Program-made: the position numbers and the translations under genes
Assembly (NCBI RefSeq): GCF_001954135.1
Contig: NZ_MBEQ01000068.1
Coordinates: 1 to 64,000, forward strand
Length of the DNA stretch: 64,000 nucleotides
DNA from: Mycobacterium sp. GA-1841
GTDB taxonomy: Bacteria; Actinomycetota; Actinomycetes; Mycobacteriales; Mycobacteriaceae
Direction of reading: 5' to 3'
Shown here: piece by piece, positions 51,467 through 59,829 of the stretch
Position numbering within the stretch: position 1 is the stretch's first letter
How the letters are laid out: every line of letters begins with the position of its first letter
The notes under the pieces: generated by a model
The model's input: the letters and a program-made list of their open reading frames with translations, nothing else
Told to the model about the DNA's origin: nothing
The model's database searches: none

Positions 51467-53460
51467 TCCAGGAATCCTCTGCGGGCATCGCCGGGGGTGG
51501 CACGCGGCTGCAGCGCCTTCAACCGCTCCGACGAATTCAACTGCCACGGAACCGAGGTCACCATCACGTTCGGCATGAACAGCAGCCGGCCCTTGAGCCG
51601 CAACGCACTCTGATTGTGTAGCACCTGCTCCCACCAGTGACCCACGACGTATTCGGGGATGAACACCGTCACCACGGTCCGCGGTGATTCCTTGGTCACC
51701 CGTTTGACGTAATCGAGGACCGGCCGGGTGATTTCGCGGTACGGCGAGGCGATCACCTTCAGCGGCACGCTGATGTCGCTGTCCTCCCACTGATGCACCA
51801 GGGCACGGGTCTCGGCGTCGTCCACACTCACCGTGATCGCCTCCAGCACGTCGGGCCGCGTAGCACGCGCATACGCCAACGCCCGCTTGGTGGGCAGGTG
51901 CAGTTTCGACACCAGGACCACCGCGTGGTTGCGGCTCGGCAGCACGATGTCACCACCCTCGCTCTCATCCTGCGCCTCGAGCTCGCGGGCCACGGTGTCG
52001 TAGTGCTGGTGGATCATCTTCATGACGACGAACAGCGCGGTCATCGCCAGGATCGCGATCCAGGCTCCGGCGGCGAACTTCGTCACCACCACGACCACGA
52101 GCACCGCGCCGGTTGCGGTGAGGCCGACCGCGTTGATGATGCGCGACCGCATCATCTTGCGGCGCACCGTCGGATCGGTTTCGGTGCGCAACAAGCGGGT
52201 CCAGTGCCGCACCATGCCGATCTGGCTGAGCGTGAACGACACGAACACCCCGACGATGTAGAGCTGGATCAGCGCGGTCACCTCGGCCCGGAACGCGACC
52301 ACGAAAGCGATCGCGGCAAGCGCCAGGAACAAGATGCCGTTGGAGAAGGCCAGCCGATCACCTCGGGTATGCAGCTGCCGCGGCAGGAAGCGGTCCTGCG
52401 CCAAGATCGAGCCGAGCACCGGAAACCCGTTGAAGGCGGTGTTGGCGGCCAACATCAGGATCAGCGCGGTCACCCCGGCGATCAAATACAGACCGACCGG
52501 GAAATTGTGGAACACCGCATCGGCAAGCTGGGCGATCAAGGTCTTCTGGTGGTAATCGGGAGGTGCACCGATCAGCTGCTCGTGGGGACGCTCGGCGATC
52601 TGCACGCCGGTGGCCTTGGCCAGCAGGATGATGCCCATCAAAAGTGTCACCGAGATCACCCCGAGCAGCAGCAGGGTGGTTGCCGCGTTCCGGGACTTGG
52701 GTTTCCGGAAGGCCGGCACACCGTTGCTGATCGCCTCGACACCGGTCAGCGCCGCCGAACCCGACGAGAACGCCCGCGCCACCAGGAACACGAGCGCGAA
52801 GCCGAGCACCTCACCGTGTTCGGGATGCATCTCGAAGCCTGCGGATTCCGCCCGCAGCGGATGACCCAGAACATAGATCTGGAACAACCCCCAGCCCAAC
52901 ATGATGAACATGCCGACCATGAACGCGTAGGTGGGAATAGCGAACGCGGTACCGGACTCTCGAAGCCCGCGCAGGTTCATCGACGCCAGCAGCAGGATCG
53001 CCACCACCGCGAACAACACCTTGTGTTGCGCGACGAACGGCACCGCTGAGCCGATGTTCGACATCGCCGACGACATGGAGACGGCCACCGTCAGCACGTA
53101 ATCCACCATGAGTGCACTGGCCACGGTCAGACCGGCGGTGGGCCCGAGGTTGGTGGTGACGACCTCGTAATCACCGCCCCCGGAAGGGTAGGCATGAACG
53201 TTCTGCCGATAGCTGGCGATCACGATCAGCATGACGCCGGCCACCGCCAGCCCGATCCACGGGGTCAGTGAGTAGGCCGTCAGCCCGGCCACCGACAGCA
53301 CGAGGAAAACTTCCTCGGGCGCGTAGGCCACCGACGACAACGCGTCGGAGGCGAACACCGGCAGGGCGATCCGTTTGGGCAACAGCGTGTGCGAGAGCTT
53401 GTCGCTGCGAAACGGCCGCCCCAGTACCAACCGGCGCGCTGCCGTCGAAAGCTTGGACAC
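51463..53460 (-). CDS. KimA-like APC-superfamily permease, probable potassium importer (Rv2690c-like)
   Basis: This is a 665-residue permease with twelve hydrophobic segments and a cytosolic C-terminal domain of about 150 residues. Segments match Bacillus KimA/YdaO: FASDALSSVAYAPEEVFLVL, SYRQNVHAYPSGGGDYEVV, LMVDYVLTVAVSMSSA, SGSAALTGVEAISNGVPAF, NTAFNGFPVLGSILAQDRFLPRQLHTRGDRLAFSNGI and the C-terminal WWEQVLHNQSALRLKGRLLF. KimA is a high-affinity proton-coupled K+ importer. The divergent neighbours are the Trk-type regulatory subunits ceoB/ceoC. GTG 53460 is chosen by family start; the ribosome site is weak. Confidence 0.83.
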   Translation of the reverse strand: MSKLSTAARRLVLGRPFRSDKLSHTLLPKRIALPVFASDALSSVAYAPEEVFLVLSVAGLTAYSLTPWIGLAVAGVMLIVIASYRQNVHAYPSGGGDYEVVTTNLGPTAGLTVASALMVDYVLTVAVSMSSAMSNIGSAVPFVAQHKVLFAVVAILLLASMNLRGLRESGTAFAIPTYAFMVGMFIMLGWGLFQIYVLGHPLRAESAGFEMHPEHGEVLGFALVFLVARAFSSGSAALTGVEAISNGVPAFRKPKSRNAATTLLLLGVISVTLLMGIILLAKATGVQIAERPHEQLIGAPPDYHQKTLIAQLADAVFHNFPVGLYLIAGVTALILMLAANTAFNGFPVLGSILAQDRFLPRQLHTRGDRLAFSNGILFLALAAIAFVVAFRAEVTALIQLYIVGVFVSFTLSQIGMVRHWTRLLRTETDPTVRRKMMRSRIINAVGLTATGAVLVVVVVTKFAAGAWIAILAMTALFVVMKMIHQHYDTVARELEAQDESEGGDIVLPSRNHAVVLVSKLHLPTKRALAYARATRPDVLEAITVSVDDAETRALVHQWEDSDISVPLKVIASPYREITRPVLDYVKRVTKESPRTVVTVFIPEYVVGHWWEQVLHNQSALRLKGRLLFMPNVMVTSVPWQLNSSERLKALQPRATPGDARRGFLE

Positions 53461-53565
53461 GAGAGCCAAGACTAAGCCCGAAGACGAAAAGTCGTCACAA
53501 AGCTGTAGCGTTCGAGGGCACGGAGAGAGCAACAGCGCTCTTCTGCGACCGGAAAGGACCGTCGG

Positions 53566-54240
53566 GTGCGTGTAGTCGTCATGGGGTGCGGTCGAGTCGG
53601 CGCGTCCCTCGCGGACAGCTTGGCCCGCATCGGCCACGAGGTTGCGGTCATCGACCGCGACAGCACCGCGTTCCATCGGCTTTCGCCGGAGTTCGCCGGG
53701 GAACGCGTGCTCGGCATGGGCTTCGACCGCGATGTCCTGCTGCGCGCCGGGATCGAGGAGGCCGGCGCGTTCGCCGCCGTCTCCTCCGGTGACAACTCCA
53801 ACATCATCTCGGCGCGGGTGGCCCGCGAGACGTTCGGCGTCGAGCGCGTGGTGGCCCGGATCTATGACGCCAAGCGTGCCGCGGTCTACGAGCGGTTGGG
53901 TATCCCGACCGTGGCCACGGTGCCGTGGACCACCGATCGTCTGCTCAACGTGCTGACCAGAGAGACCGAGACCACAAAATGGCGTGACCCCTCGGGCAAC
54001 GTGGGTGTGGCCGAACTTCCGTTGCACCAGGACTGGGCCGGACATCTGGTCACCGAACTGGAGGCGGCCACCGGCGGCCGGGTGGCGTTCATGATCCGGC
54101 TCGGGAGCGGTTATCTGCCCGAGCCGAAGACCGTGATCCAGGCCGGCGACCAGGTGTACGTCGCCGCCGTGTCGGGCCACATCGCCGAGGCGCTGGCGAT
54201 CGCGGCGCTGCCGCCGAGCGAGGACTTGGAGTCGCACTGA
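53566..54240 (+). CDS. ceoB: TrkA-type K+ uptake regulatory subunit CeoB
   Basis: This is a 224-residue RCK protein. The Rossmann loop VVVMGCGRVGASLADSLARIGHEVAVIDRD is followed by ISARVARETFGVERVVARIYDAKRA and a C-terminal TrkA_C domain (VAFMIRLGSGYLPEPKTVIQAGDQVYVAAVS). It binds NAD(H) and gates a potassium transporter. GTG 53566 follows AAAGGA. Its TGA overlaps the ceoC ATG (TGATG). Divergent from the KimA-like gene across 105 bases. Confidence 0.92.
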   Translation: MRVVVMGCGRVGASLADSLARIGHEVAVIDRDSTAFHRLSPEFAGERVLGMGFDRDVLLRAGIEEAGAFAAVSSGDNSNIISARVARETFGVERVVARIYDAKRAAVYERLGIPTVATVPWTTDRLLNVLTRETETTKWRDPSGNVGVAELPLHQDWAGHLVTELEAATGGRVAFMIRLGSGYLPEPKTVIQAGDQVYVAAVSGHIAEALAIAALPPSEDLESH

Positions 54241-54908
54241 TGAAAGTTGCCATCGCCGGGGCGGGGGCCGTGGGCCGTTCCATCGCCCGCGAGCTGCTGG
54301 AGAGCAACCACGACGTGACCCTGCTCGAACGCAACCCCGACCACATCGACGTCGACGCCATCCCGGCCGCGCACTGGCGGCTGGGTGATGCCTGTGAGCT
54401 CACCATGATGGAGTCGATCAAGCTCGAGGAATTCGACGTGGTGATCGCGGCGACCGGCGACGACAAGGCCAATGTCGTGGTCAGCCTGCTCGCCAAGACC
54501 GAATTCGCGGTACCCCGGGTGGTGGCCCGGGTCAACGATCCTCGCAACGAGTGGCTGTTCGACGAGAACTGGGGCGTCGACGTGGCGGTGTCGACGCCGC
54601 GGATGCTGGCCTCGCTGGTCGAAGAAGCCGTGGCAGTCGGCGATCTGGTCCGGCTGATGGAGTTCCGCAAGGGGCAGGCCAGCCTGGTCGAGATCACCCT
54701 GCCCGACGACACCCCGTGGGGCGGCAAACCCGTCAAGCGCCTCGATCTGCCCCGCGACACCGCGTTGGTGACGATCCTGCGCGGAGCCAGGGTGATCGTG
54801 CCCGAATCCGACGAGCCCCTCGAGGGTGGCGATGAACTGCTGTTCGTCGCGGTCACCGAGTCCGAGGACGAACTGCGCGAGCTGTTGCTGCGTCCGGCGC
54901 CGCGCTAA
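54240..54908 (+). CDS. ceoC: TrkA-type K+ uptake regulatory subunit CeoC
   Basis: This is a 222-residue second RCK protein: VAIAGAGAVGRSIARELLESNHDVTLLERNPDHID, then VVIAATGDDKANVVVSLLAKTEFAVPRVVARVNDPRNEWLFDENWGVDVAVSTPRMLASLVEEAV and a TrkA_C domain (RKGQASLVEITLPDDTPWGGKPVKRLDLPRD). It is translationally coupled to ceoB; the pair probably forms a hetero-oligomeric ring. No TrkH/TrkG channel gene lies in the window. Confidence 0.92.
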   Translation: MKVAIAGAGAVGRSIARELLESNHDVTLLERNPDHIDVDAIPAAHWRLGDACELTMMESIKLEEFDVVIAATGDDKANVVVSLLAKTEFAVPRVVARVNDPRNEWLFDENWGVDVAVSTPRMLASLVEEAVAVGDLVRLMEFRKGQASLVEITLPDDTPWGGKPVKRLDLPRDTALVTILRGARVIVPESDEPLEGGDELLFVAVTESEDELRELLLRPAPR

Positions 54909-54914
54909 TCGGCG

Positions 54915-55616
54915 CTAATCTGCATCGACGCCGTGGGCGTCGTCGGCGGCGTGCACCGCACGCTGCGCGGACCGGATGGCGAGATAGGTCACCAGCGCCG
55001 CGACCGCGGTCAGCGGCCAGCCCATCGCGATGCGGGCGAAGCCCAGCCAACCGGTCTCATCCGAGTCGTACAGGTACTGCTGGACCAGAAACCGCGAGGC
55101 GAACACCACGACCCAGGTGAGCGTGGCGACGTCGAAGGCCACCACGGCCTTGCGCACACCACGCCACTCGCGGTCGTGCGTGTTGACCCAACCCCAGATG
55201 TAACCGACCACCGGGCGGCGGATGATCACCGACACCCCGAACACCACCGCCCACAGCAGTGACGTCCAAATACCAAGCAGGAAATAGCCTTTCGACTCCC
55301 CCACCAGATACGCGATGAGCGCGCTGACGCCGACGGCAAAGAATCCCGACACCGCCGGTTGAACAGATTCGCGGCGGACCAGCCGCCAGATCAGGATCAG
55401 GGTCGCCACCCCGAGCGCGGCAGCGATCGCGGGCATCAGGCCGAATGCCGTGGACACCGGGACGAACACCACCACCGGCAACGACGAATAGATGAGGCCG
55501 CTGACCCCACCCATCTGGTCCAACACGGCCCGCCCGCCGCCGTGGGCAGGGGCCGGTGCCGGCTCGCTCTCGGCGGGTTGAGGCGCGTTGCCTGCGTTCG
55601 GTTCGGCCTGACTCAC
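54915..55616 (-). CDS. DUF3159 membrane protein (Rv2693c-like)
   Basis: This is a 233-residue membrane protein with about six hydrophobic segments after a Pro/Ala/Glu-rich N-terminus. DQMGGVSGLIYSSLPVVVFVPVSTAFGLMPAIAAALG is the DUF3159 hallmark. Function unknown. GTG 55616 overlaps the TGA of the upstream OB-fold gene (GTGA). It converges on ceoC with a 6-base gap. Confidence 0.85.
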   Translation of the reverse strand: MSQAEPNAGNAPQPAESEPAPAPAHGGGRAVLDQMGGVSGLIYSSLPVVVFVPVSTAFGLMPAIAAALGVATLILIWRLVRRESVQPAVSGFFAVGVSALIAYLVGESKGYFLLGIWTSLLWAVVFGVSVIIRRPVVGYIWGWVNTHDREWRGVRKAVVAFDVATLTWVVVFASRFLVQQYLYDSDETGWLGFARIAMGWPLTAVAALVTYLAIRSAQRAVHAADDAHGVDAD

Positions 55617-55984
55617 TTCTGGATTTCGTAGCGCGGGTTGTAGATCGCTTTGGTGCCGTTCTCCAGCTTGCCCACGCGACCGTGCACGCGCAGCGTGCAC
55701 CCGGATTCGATACCGGGGATGCGGCGCTGACCCAACCACACCAGCAACACCGTGTCGGTGCCGTCGAACAGTTCGGCCTTGATGCCGCCGGAACACCCCT
55801 TGCCGTTACATTCGACGCTGCGCAGGGTGCCGACCATCGTCACTTCCTGGCCGCGCTGAACGTCGATCGCCCGCAGTGCGCCGGTGTTCGCGGCTTCATC
55901 GCTGAGCTCTTCGACATCAAGCTGTTCGGGGTCTTCCGTCAGGCGTCGCGTAAGCCGGCGCAGATACCCTTCGGCCGTAGCCAT
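55613..55984 (-). CDS. OB-fold nucleic-acid-binding protein (Rv2694c-like)
   Basis: This is a 123-residue protein. After a helical start (MATAEGYLRRLTRRLTEDPEQLDVEEL) a single OB-fold follows: GQEVTMVGTLRSVECNGKGCSGGIKAELFDGTDTVLLVWLGQRRIPGIESGCTLRVHGRVG. It resembles the OB domains of RecG-like helicases and probably binds DNA or RNA. ATG 55984 has AGGAGA upstream; an upstream in-frame extension of 27 residues is less likely. Confidence 0.82.
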   Translation of the reverse strand: MATAEGYLRRLTRRLTEDPEQLDVEELSDEAANTGALRAIDVQRGQEVTMVGTLRSVECNGKGCSGGIKAELFDGTDTVLLVWLGQRRIPGIESGCTLRVHGRVGKLENGTKAIYNPRYEIQK

Positions 55985-56118
55985 GGCCTCTCCTGACCTT
56001 CTGCGGATCCACTGTGAATCCGCCCAACCAACGCCACGGTAGCCCTCTTGTTCGACGAATGCCACGTGGGGTACGGGTCGGCGCGCCGATGATTTGACGG
56101 GGCAGGCACGATCGTGTG

Positions 56119-56838
56119 ATGAGCGTCATTCTGCGCAGTGTCCCAACCGTTCTGCTGCCCGGTACCGGGTCCGACGACAACTACGTCTACCGGGCATTTT
56201 CCGCTGCACTGCACGATCTGGACGCACTTGTGGTGACCCCGCCTCCGACACCCGAGCGGCTCATCGAGGGTTATCTGCACGCGCTCGACGACGCGGCGCG
56301 GTCGGGCCCCATCGCGGTCGGCGGCGTCTCGATCGGGGCGGTGGTCGCGGCCCGATGGGCACTGGACCACCCCACCCGTGCGGTGGCGGTGCTGGCCGCC
56401 CTGCCGCCCTGGACGGGTTCGTCCCAACATGCACCGGCCGCACTGCTGGCCCGGCAGTCGGCCGAACTGTTGCGCCGGGACGGGCTGGCGTCCGCGGTCG
56501 CACAGATGCGTGCTGCCAGCATGCCGTGGCTGGCCGACGAACTGGCCCGGTCCTGGGTGGGCCAGTGGCCCACGTTGCCCGACGCGATGGAAGAAGCGGC
56601 CGGCTACCGGGCACCGGACTGCGCCGAGCTCGAACTGCTCAGGGTGCCGATGGGTGTCGCAGTGGCAACCGACGATCCCGTGCATCCCGCCGAAGTCGGC
56701 TACGAGTGGGTGGCCGCGGCCCCGCAGGCAGCGTTGCGCTCCGTCACCCTCGAACAGATGGGCGTCGACACCGGCGCGTTGGGCGCCGCCTGTGTGGCGG
56801 CGTTGCAGGATGCGGTCGACGCCACCGTCGTCGGCTGA
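56119..56838 (+). CDS. Alpha/beta-hydrolase-fold protein (Rv2695-like)
   Basis: This is a 239-residue protein. PTVLLPGTGSDDNYVYRAF is the N-terminal oxyanion region, GPIAVGGVSIGAVVAARWAL the nucleophile elbow (G-x-S-x-G), and GVAVATDDPVHPAEVGYEWV the late Asp/His region. An esterase or thioesterase is likely; substrate unknown. GTG 56116 directly precedes ATG 56119. Convergent with the DUF3710 gene (3-base gap). Confidence 0.8.
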   Translation: MSVILRSVPTVLLPGTGSDDNYVYRAFSAALHDLDALVVTPPPTPERLIEGYLHALDDAARSGPIAVGGVSIGAVVAARWALDHPTRAVAVLAALPPWTGSSQHAPAALLARQSAELLRRDGLASAVAQMRAASMPWLADELARSWVGQWPTLPDAMEEAAGYRAPDCAELELLRVPMGVAVATDDPVHPAEVGYEWVAAAPQAALRSVTLEQMGVDTGALGAACVAALQDAVDATVVG

Positions 56839-56841
56839 CGG

Positions 56842-57630
56842 TCAGCCGCCGGTGATGGTGCGAAGCTGCTGCATCGCCGAACCCTGCACGCTGCGCCGAG
56901 CCGCCGGCTCGGCCGGCGGCTGATCGGCCGGCGGATCCTGAGCGGCGGACATCTGCTGGGCAGCCTGCTGCATCGCCGCCTGTTGCGCCGCGGCGCGCAG
57001 TTGGGCCGCCATCGGCTCGGGCAGCTGCACCGCCAGCGGCGTGCGCACCGGCAGAGGTGTGTCACCGCGACGAATCACGCTGTCCGCCAAGGACGTCCGC
57101 GCTTCGGCGGCCAGTGCGTCGATGGTTTCCGGCGAACCGTTGACCACACAGCGCACCATCCAGCGGTATCCGTCGACGCCGATGAAACGCACCACGCCGC
57201 CGTTGCCCACACCGAGCACCTCGCGCCCCCACGGGCCGTCCTGAATGCTGACCGAGGTCGCATCCTTGCGCAGCGAGTCGGCGAGCTCACCGGCCACCTC
57301 ACGCCACAGGCCCGCACTCTTGGGCGCGGCATAGGCGGCGATGGTGAACCGTCCGTTGGGCGTCACCACCCACACCGCGCTGGGCGCTCCGGCCTCGTTG
57401 AGCTCGACCTGGACCTGCCCGCCGTCGGGCATGGGGATCAGCACCGAACCGAGGTCGAGCCGCCCCTGCACGGCGACTTCGGGATCGTCGAAGTCCTCGA
57501 CGTCGAACGGCCCCTGATCGACGTCGTCGCCGGCGTCCGCCGAAGCGGGCGGATCACCCACCGGCTGACCTTCCTGCCGATCAGCGGCGTCTTCAGCCGA
57601 AGCGTTGCTCTTGCGTTTTCCGAATGCCAT
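56842..57630 (-). CDS. DUF3710 family protein (Rv2696c-like)
   Basis: This is a 262-residue soluble protein. An acidic disordered N-terminus (about 1-50) precedes a beta-rich core: GRLDLGSVLIPMPDGGQVQVELNEAGAPSAVWVVTPNGRFTIAAYAAPKSAGLWREVAGELADSLRKDGA-type sequence with VQDGPWGREV-like and FIGVDGYRWMVRCVVNG stretches. The C-terminus is Ala/Gln-rich. Function unknown. The ATG overlaps the dut TGA (TGATG), so it is coupled to dut. Confidence 0.85.
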   Translation of the reverse strand: MAFGKRKSNASAEDAADRQEGQPVGDPPASADAGDDVDQGPFDVEDFDDPEVAVQGRLDLGSVLIPMPDGGQVQVELNEAGAPSAVWVVTPNGRFTIAAYAAPKSAGLWREVAGELADSLRKDATSVSIQDGPWGREVLGVGNGGVVRFIGVDGYRWMVRCVVNGSPETIDALAAEARTSLADSVIRRGDTPLPVRTPLAVQLPEPMAAQLRAAAQQAAMQQAAQQMSAAQDPPADQPPAEPAARRSVQGSAMQQLRTITGG

Positions 57631-58094
57631 CACAAACTCGCATGTCCGCCGGAGGAACCGTGGCCACCGTCGCCACGGGAGGTGTCAGCCAGGCCGGCCT
57701 CGTCGAATGAGGTCACCTCGACCAACTCGGGCAGTTCTACCCGCTGAACCAACAGCTGGGCAATCCGGTCACCGCGGCTGACCACGATCGGCGTGTCGGG
57801 GTCGAGGTTGATCAGCGAGACCTTGATCTCGCCGCGATAGCCGGCGTCGATGGTGCCCGGACTGTTGACGATCGAAAGACCCACGCGGGCAGCCAAACCC
57901 GATCGCGGGTGAACGAGCCCGACCATGCCGTGCGGGATGGCCACGGCGACGCCGGTGGGCACCAGCGCTCGCTGGCCGGGGGCAAGCTCGACGTCCTGGG
58001 CGCTGTAGAGGTCTACGCCCGCGTCACCATCGTGCGCCCGGCTGGGCATCGGTAGTTCGCGGTCCAATCGGACGACCGCCAGAGAGGTGGACAC
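57630..58094 (-). CDS. dut: dUTP diphosphatase
   Basis: This is a 154-residue trimeric dUTPase, hydrolysing dUTP to dUMP. All five motifs are visible: [14 protein letters not shown] (1), [35 protein letters not shown] (2 and 3), [18 protein letters not shown] (4) and the mobile C-terminal [14 protein letters not shown] (5, slightly varied from GxGGFGSTG). GTG 58094 gives the usual mycobacterial length. Coupled to DUF3710 downstream; divergent from DUF3093 by 25 bases. Confidence 0.96.
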   Translation of the reverse strand: MSTSLAVVRLDRELPMPSRAHDGDAGVDLYSAQDVELAPGQRALVPTGVAVAIPHGMVGLVHPRSGLAARVGLSIVNSPGTIDAGYRGEIKVSLINLDPDTPIVVSRGDRIAQLLVQRVELPELVEVTSFDEAGLADTSRGDGGHGSSGGHASL

Positions 58095-58119
58095 GACGTC
58101 ACAGATTACTCTGAGCCGC

Positions 58120-58617
58120 GTGTCAGACACGCGTGCAACCACCCAAAGCGTTCTCTATCGCGAGCGTTTGTGGGTGCCGTGGTGGTGGTCACTGCCGGCT
58201 GCCGTGCTGGCAGCGGTGATTGCCTTCGAGATCGGCCTGGCGGCTCCGGCCATTCCGGCGTGGCTGCCTTACGTCCTGCTCTTCGGCGTGGCGGCGGCGG
58301 TGTTGATGTGGTTCAGCAAGACCGAGCTGAAGGTGGTGGGCCACGCCGGCGGGAACACCGAGTTGTGGGTCGGTGACGCACACCTGCCGACCGACGTCAT
58401 CTCGCGTACCGCCGAGGTGCCACGGTCGGCGAAAACGGCGGCGCTGGGCCGTCAGCTCGACCCGGCCGCGTATGTCGTGCATCGCGCCTGGGTCGGCCCG
58501 ATGGTGCTGGTGGTGCTCGACGATCCGGACGACCCCACCCCGTACTGGTTGGTGAGTTCGCGGCGTCCGGAGCGGGTCCTGGCGGCGCTCCGCGGCGGAG
58601 CCGCGAATCCGGCGTGA
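58120..58617 (+). CDS. DUF3093 membrane protein (Rv2698-like)
   Basis: This is a 165-residue protein with two membrane segments near the N-terminus ([20 protein letters not shown] and [17 protein letters not shown]) and a soluble C-terminus ([23 protein letters not shown]). The N-terminal [14 protein letters not shown] is the DUF3093 hallmark. Function unknown. GTG 58120. Its last nine codons form the first unit of a 26-base tandem repeat. Confidence 0.85.
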   Translation: MSDTRATTQSVLYRERLWVPWWWSLPAAVLAAVIAFEIGLAAPAIPAWLPYVLLFGVAAAVLMWFSKTELKVVGHAGGNTELWVGDAHLPTDVISRTAEVPRSAKTAALGRQLDPAAYVVHRAWVGPMVLVVLDDPDDPTPYWLVSSRRPERVLAALRGGAANPA

Positions 58618-58708
58618 GCGGCGGAGCCGCGAACGAGGCTTAAGCGGCAAAGCCGCGAATCCCGCCTGAGTGGCGGAGCCGCGAACGAGGCTTGAGCGGC
58701 TGCGCTGC
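58592..58708. repeat. 26-base tandem repeat array with alternating unit types
   Basis: Four units of 26 bases (58592-58617, 58618-58643, 58644-58669, 58670-58695) and a partial fifth begin with GCGGCGGAGCCGC (a small hairpin GCGGC-GGA-GCCGC). Units 1 and 3 end AATCC-GC-TGA, units 2 and 4 end AACGAGGCTT(A/G)A, giving a 52-base super-period. The array fills the gap between two convergent genes and may act as a bidirectional terminator or have expanded by slippage. Confidence 0.8.
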
Positions 58709-58710
58709 TG

Positions 58711-59013
58711 TCAGGCCGCGCAGTCGGTGCAGATCATCACGCCGTTCTTCTCACTGGCCAGCCGGCTCCGGTGATGGACCAGGAAGCAGCTGGAGCAGGT
58801 GAACTCATCGGCCTGCTTCGGCACCACCCGCACGGAAAGCTCTTCGCCGGACAGGTCTGCGCCGGGTAGCTCGAACGACTCGGCGGTCTCCGATTCGTCG
58901 ACATCCACCACGGCTGATTGCGCCTCGTTGCGCCGCGCCTTGAGCTCTTCCAGCGAATCCTCGGAAACCTCGTCAGCTTCGGATCGCCGCGGGGCGTCGT
59001 AGTCGGTAGCCAT
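58711..59013 (-). CDS. DUF4193 zinc-ribbon-like protein (Rv2699c-like)
   Basis: This is a 100-residue protein. An acidic N-terminus precedes two cysteine pairs, FTCSSCFLVHHRSRLA and ICTDCAA, consistent with one bound zinc ion. Highly conserved in actinobacteria; function unknown, possibly an interaction partner of RNA polymerase or ribosome. ATG 59013 follows AGGGGA. About 165 bases upstream to cei contain no further gene. Confidence 0.87.
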   Translation of the reverse strand: MATDYDAPRRSEADEVSEDSLEELKARRNEAQSAVVDVDESETAESFELPGADLSGEELSVRVVPKQADEFTCSSCFLVHHRSRLASEKNGVMICTDCAA

Positions 59014-59178
59014 CGTCTGTGTCCCCTCCCTTACCTTGCAGCAGAGGTTTGTACCAGCGTCGAACGCATTCCCCAAATGATTCGTGCCCGTATTGCCACA
59101 CGTTCCACTGTGATTTACATCACAGTGGCGTCTGAGCTCTGCTGCGTCCACCGCCACCCTTGCCCTTAGAGTGCAGGT

Positions 59179-59829
59179 GTGGTCGCGCAAATCACCGATG
59201 GCACCGCCTTCGACCGGCATGGTCGACCGTTCCGTCGGCGCAGTTTCGTTCCGGGCATCGTGCTGTTCGTCGCGCTTGCGCTGGTGACGCTGATCGTCTG
59301 GATCATCGCGCTCAATCAACCCACCGATGTGCACGAGGCCGCGGTCTGCAACGACCCGCCGCCTGCCGCCGACCCGGCAACCCCGAAACTGGGCGAACAG
59401 GTGGCCCGCTCGGCGATGACCGAGGTGACTCCCGCGCCGCTGGCCGAAACCAAGATCCGGGTGCTCAACGCCAGCGGGCAGGGCGGTCAGGCCGGCGAAG
59501 TGGCCGGGGCGCTGCGTGACCTGGGCTTCGCCCAACCCGAGGCCGCCAACGATCCCATCTACTCCGCCACCCGGCTGGAGTGTCAAGGCCAGATCCGGTT
59601 CGGCCCATCCGGCCGTGCTGCCGCCGCCGCGCTGTGGCTGGTGGCTCCCTGCACCGAGTTGTTCCAGGACGAAAGGCCGGACGCCACAATCGATCTCGCC
59701 CTGGGCACCGAGTTCAGCGAACTGGCCAGCAGCGACAACATCAACGCCGTGCTGGCCAGCCTGCGCCCGGATGCCACCGCGCCGTCCGACCCCGAACTGC
59801 TGTCAAAGATCCATACCGGCGCCTGCTAG
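59179..59829 (+). CDS. cei: Cell envelope integrity protein Cei
   Basis: This is a 216-residue protein with a basic cytosolic start, one membrane segment (FVPGIVLFVALALVTLIVWIIAL, about 23-45) and an extracellular LytR C-terminal-type domain (TKIRVLNASGQGGQAGEVAGALRDLGFAQPEAANDP). Rv2700/Cei is needed for normal cell-envelope integrity and virulence. GTG 59179. The 3' end overlaps the convergent suhB gene by 27 bases. Confidence 0.9.
   Translation: MVAQITDGTAFDRHGRPFRRRSFVPGIVLFVALALVTLIVWIIALNQPTDVHEAAVCNDPPPAADPATPKLGEQVARSAMTEVTPAPLAETKIRVLNASGQGGQAGEVAGALRDLGFAQPEAANDPIYSATRLECQGQIRFGPSGRAAAAALWLVAPCTELFQDERPDATIDLALGTEFSELASSDNINAVLASLRPDATAPSDPELLSKIHTGAC

Noticed and set aside
53461-53565. 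ydaO-type c-di-AMP riboswitch before the KimA-like gene
   Set aside because: The gap is only 105 bases and shows just small hairpins (GACGA-AAAG-TCGTC). It is too short for that riboswitch and lacks recognisable conserved blocks.
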